Shown here: piece by piece, positions 61,797 through 64,000 of the stretch | Numbering within the stretch: the stretch's first letter is position 1 | How the letters are laid out: each line of letters opens with the position of its first letter | Source of the DNA: Pirellulaceae bacterium | GTDB taxonomy: Bacteria > Planctomycetota > Planctomycetia > Pirellulales > Pirellulaceae | Reading direction: 5' to 3' | DNA length: 64,000 nucleotides | Assembly: GCA_029243025.1 (NCBI GenBank) | Contig: JAQWSU010000052.1 | Location: 1-64,000, forward strand | Translations under genes and position numbers: made by a program | The notes under the pieces: generated by a model | What the model saw: the letters and a program-made list of their open reading frames with translations, nothing else | Told to the model about the DNA's origin: nothing | Database searches by the model: none

Positions 61797-63068
61797 ATGC
61801 ATGTGCTGATCTTCCCTAGCTGCAACGAACCTGGACTCGAAGTTATCGATGCACTGAGCTGTCATCCGCGAATTGAGGTTTGGGGTGGTTCGAGTTTTGA
61901 CTTGTTGTCCGACCCGTCTCGTCTGCTGCTGGGTGAGCGACACCATGAGCTTCCCGCACTCAGCTCGGCCGGCTTTCGCGGCGAGATGAGGAAATTCTGC
62001 AAAGATCACAGCATCGACTTCGTTTTTCCCACAGTCGACGCTGTCGTGGCCGAGATGTCTGACTGGACCGAATCCTTCAAGCTAATCGGCCCAAGCCACG
62101 AGTTAGCCGAGCTAGTGCTGTCCAAGGCGCGTGTATACGACGCCGTCCGCGACGTCGTGCAAGTCCCGCGCACATTTAACCCGAAATCGATGGAGCTTCC
62201 CGCTTTTGCAAAGCCGGAGATTGGGAGCGGGTCTCTCGGGGCCGTGCGTCTTGACGATCTTGCGAGCATCGAGACGGCAGTCGCTGCCGGTCTGCTTGTG
62301 CAGGAGTACTTACCAGGGGACGAATTCACGGTGGACTGCATCAGTGGAGTCGATGGACGGCTGCTGGCTTGCAGTGTGCGTCAACGCTTGAACTATGGCG
62401 GCGGCATTGCGAAGGCAGCCACCTGTCTAGAACATTTGGAGATCGAACGCCACGTACAGGCAATCGCAGAGAGGCTTCCGCTTGCTGGTCCATGGTTTGC
62501 TCAGTTTCGCGAAGACGGAGAGGGCACACCGAGGCTCCTGGAGGTGAATGCGCGTGTAGGGGGCTCGTCCGGCGTAACGAGGCTGGCAGGCATCAACATT
62601 CCACTAATGGCGGTGCTCGCCTTTTCTGGATTGGAAATCGACTCACCACGACGAATGGCGAGCACCACAATTACGCGCCGTCTCGACCTAAATGGCGACG
62701 TCGATGACTTCGATTGGGTTGTTTGGGATCTCGATGATACTTTGGTGCATGCGGGCGAAGTGGTCGATCCCAAAATGGTCGCATGGCTGTACCGCTTCAA
62801 TCAGGCAGGCAAGCTACAGTCGTTGGTTACGCGTAACGTCGATCCACGAACTGTGATCAGTCGAACCCGTCTTCCGGATTTTTTTGATCACATTGTTTCG
62901 ACAACCGACAAGCTTGCGGCCATCCGGGCCCTGCTCTCCGAGCAGGGTGCAAGCGGCGAGCGCGTGATCATGATCAACGACTCCGGTGCTGAAAAGATTC
63001 TATTCAAGCGCGAACTTCCTGCAATCCGAACCATCGCTCCTGACGCAATCAATGTTTTGCGGAGTTGA
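61797..63068 (+). CDS. ATP-grasp ligase fused to a HAD-like hydrolase domain
   Basis: A 423-residue two-domain protein. Residues about 1-290 are a CarB-like ATP-grasp domain: MHVLIFPSCNEPGLEVIDAL, FVFPTVDAVVAEM, FAKPEIGSGSLGAVRLDDLA, VQEYLPGDEFTVDCISGVDG and the metal-binding LLEVNARVGGSSGVTRLAGI. Residues about 300-420 form a HAD-like domain with motif I WDLDDTLVHAGEVVDP, motif II VTRNVD, and IMINDSGAEKILFKRELPAI. Such fusions could ligate and then dephosphorylate, or act on a phosphorylated sugar. ATG 61797 or GTG 61785 may start the protein. The preceding 250 bp are A+T-rich and likely hold its promoter. Confidence 0.8.
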   Translation: MHVLIFPSCNEPGLEVIDALSCHPRIEVWGGSSFDLLSDPSRLLLGERHHELPALSSAGFRGEMRKFCKDHSIDFVFPTVDAVVAEMSDWTESFKLIGPSHELAELVLSKARVYDAVRDVVQVPRTFNPKSMELPAFAKPEIGSGSLGAVRLDDLASIETAVAAGLLVQEYLPGDEFTVDCISGVDGRLLACSVRQRLNYGGGIAKAATCLEHLEIERHVQAIAERLPLAGPWFAQFREDGEGTPRLLEVNARVGGSSGVTRLAGINIPLMAVLAFSGLEIDSPRRMASTTITRRLDLNGDVDDFDWVVWDLDDTLVHAGEVVDPKMVAWLYRFNQAGKLQSLVTRNVDPRTVISRTRLPDFFDHIVSTTDKLAAIRALLSEQGASGERVIMINDSGAEKILFKRELPAIRTIAPDAINVLRS

Positions 63069-63207
63069 TCTCCAGGTTCCGCGCCTCCGTCGGCCCAACT
63101 GGTCTTAATGATGCTATCCAGAGGAACTAACGTCTACGAAAAAGATCTCATACAATCCCGGGGCTTCAACTACAGCTGCGTGGGCAGGCAGGGTATGCAA
63201 AGCGCAC

Positions 63208-63242
63208 CGATTTGCACCCAAGCACCGATTTGCACCCAAGGG
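63208..63242 (+). repeat. Duplicated 18-bp unit
   Basis: CACCGATTTGCACCCAAG is present twice in tandem, in the short gap between the ATP-grasp/HAD gene and the convergent broken gene. Confidence 0.85.
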
Positions 63243-63256
63243 GTCATCCCGAACGC

Positions 63257-64000
63257 TCAGTTCTCATAAATCTGGATATTGCTGAAGCGGCTCTCGCCAT
63301 TCTGTGCGCCGCGATCGTGGTCCATCACAAAAAACAGGTACTGCATGGCGCCCGTGTAAAACTGCCCCACCGGTATGGCGTCGTGCGTACTGCCTTCCCC
63401 CCCCGCCGTAGTCGCGTTAGTTTTGCCACCCCCAGTTCTGGGAGCCGTACACGTGGAAGGTAAACGCACTACCGGCAGTGATACTCAGATCATTATCAAA
63501 GCCAATGGAGTGAATTTCGCCCTGCGTCGCACTGCTGAAATCGAACTCGATGACCGTGTTTTCCCTGATCGTATAAGAGAAGGCGATCTGCTTCCACAGG
63601 TTGCCCGTCAGGTGCAAGGTGGCGCCGTCGTCCTCGATACTGAACGTGCCGGTGCCATCCTGTGAGCCCACATAGGAGCCAACAGTGAATTCATCGAAAT
63701 CGATACCGCCGGAGGGGGGCGGGGCACAGCCACATCGATGGTAAAATCCTGGGTGTCGACACCAACCGCGTTCTCGGTCTGGATCTGCACCAGCTGGCCC
63801 TCTTCCTGCCCGCTGACCGGCGTCCGGGCCACCACACCCGCCGCACTGACGGTCATGCCCGCGGGGCCGGAGACCAGCGAGAAGCTGATGGGGGCTGTGC
63901 CACTGGCCTCGACGGTATTGTCGGCGTCGTAACGATCAGCTAGACGGCAAATTGGCAGCACTGCCAGAGACATGCACGGCACTATTCTGCCGTTGCGGAG
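63257..64000 (-). pseudogene. Secreted Ig-like/carbohydrate-binding-like protein, frameshifted, incomplete
   Basis: Minus strand, entering from beyond the window. An Ig-like repeat (APISFSLVSGPAGMTVSAAG) comes first. A frame change at a run of six C (63714-63719) leads to DFDEFTVGSYVGSQDGTGTF and IEFDFSSATQGEIHSIGFDN, and a second change near 63435 at a G5 run leads back to the first frame (DAIPVGQFYTGAMQYLFFVM, ending SRFSNIQIYEN). The parts form one coherent protein of the beta-sandwich carbohydrate-binding kind. Both lesions are at homopolymers, so a sequencing error cannot be excluded. Confidence 0.65.

Overview
The window looks like a chromosomal piece of a marine-type planctomycete (Pirellulales-like). 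The basis is the gene families present: DUF1552 next to a DUF1587/1592/1588/1585 cytochrome-like giant, a PEP-CTERM plus dockerin leucine-rich-repeat protein, PQQ-propeller secreted proteins, two GroEL copies around one GroES, and an aspartokinase with four ACT domains. This is inference from sequence recognition; no database search was run.

Region 1 (about 0.5-42.3 kb) is an ordinary, densely coding core. It holds an imuA-imuB-dnaE2 mutagenesis cassette behind a palindromic operator candidate, a secreted-protein pair, aroA, and an ABC exporter (membrane-anchored protein, ATPase, permease). Next come two CPBP intramembrane protease genes, one of them decayed. A chaperone cluster on the minus strand reads groEL-groES-groEL then dnaJ-grpE-fmdB. 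An M42 peptidase is followed by a threonine-pathway operon: hom, an ApgM-family protein proposed as homoserine kinase, and lysC. The core ends with a Nudix hydrolase, argC-argJ, the DUF1552/DUF1592 pair, VanZ, trmL and a terpene-cyclase-fold membrane protein.

Region 2 (42.36-47.12 kb) is a small integrative element lodged in an initiator tRNA gene. A perfect 45-bp direct repeat of the tRNA 3' half flanks it. It carries a tyrosine recombinase just inside the left end, a leucine-rich-repeat/dockerin/PEP-CTERM gene interrupted by one in-frame TAG, and fragments of other genes.

Region 3 (47.1-64 kb) is an accessory mosaic. Single genes and short operons with unrelated content are separated by long imperfect palindromes that resemble integron attC sites, by short dispersed repeats, and by remnants of IS91-like and IS3-like transposase genes. 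The cargo is dominated by surface-glycan and small-molecule functions: an acyltransferase, a 2-oxoglutarate dioxygenase with a sialyltransferase-like and a CMP-sugar-synthetase-like gene, two ATP-grasp proteins (one fused to a HAD domain), and methyltransferases. Several genes are truncated or frameshifted, which points to frequent gain and loss of DNA.
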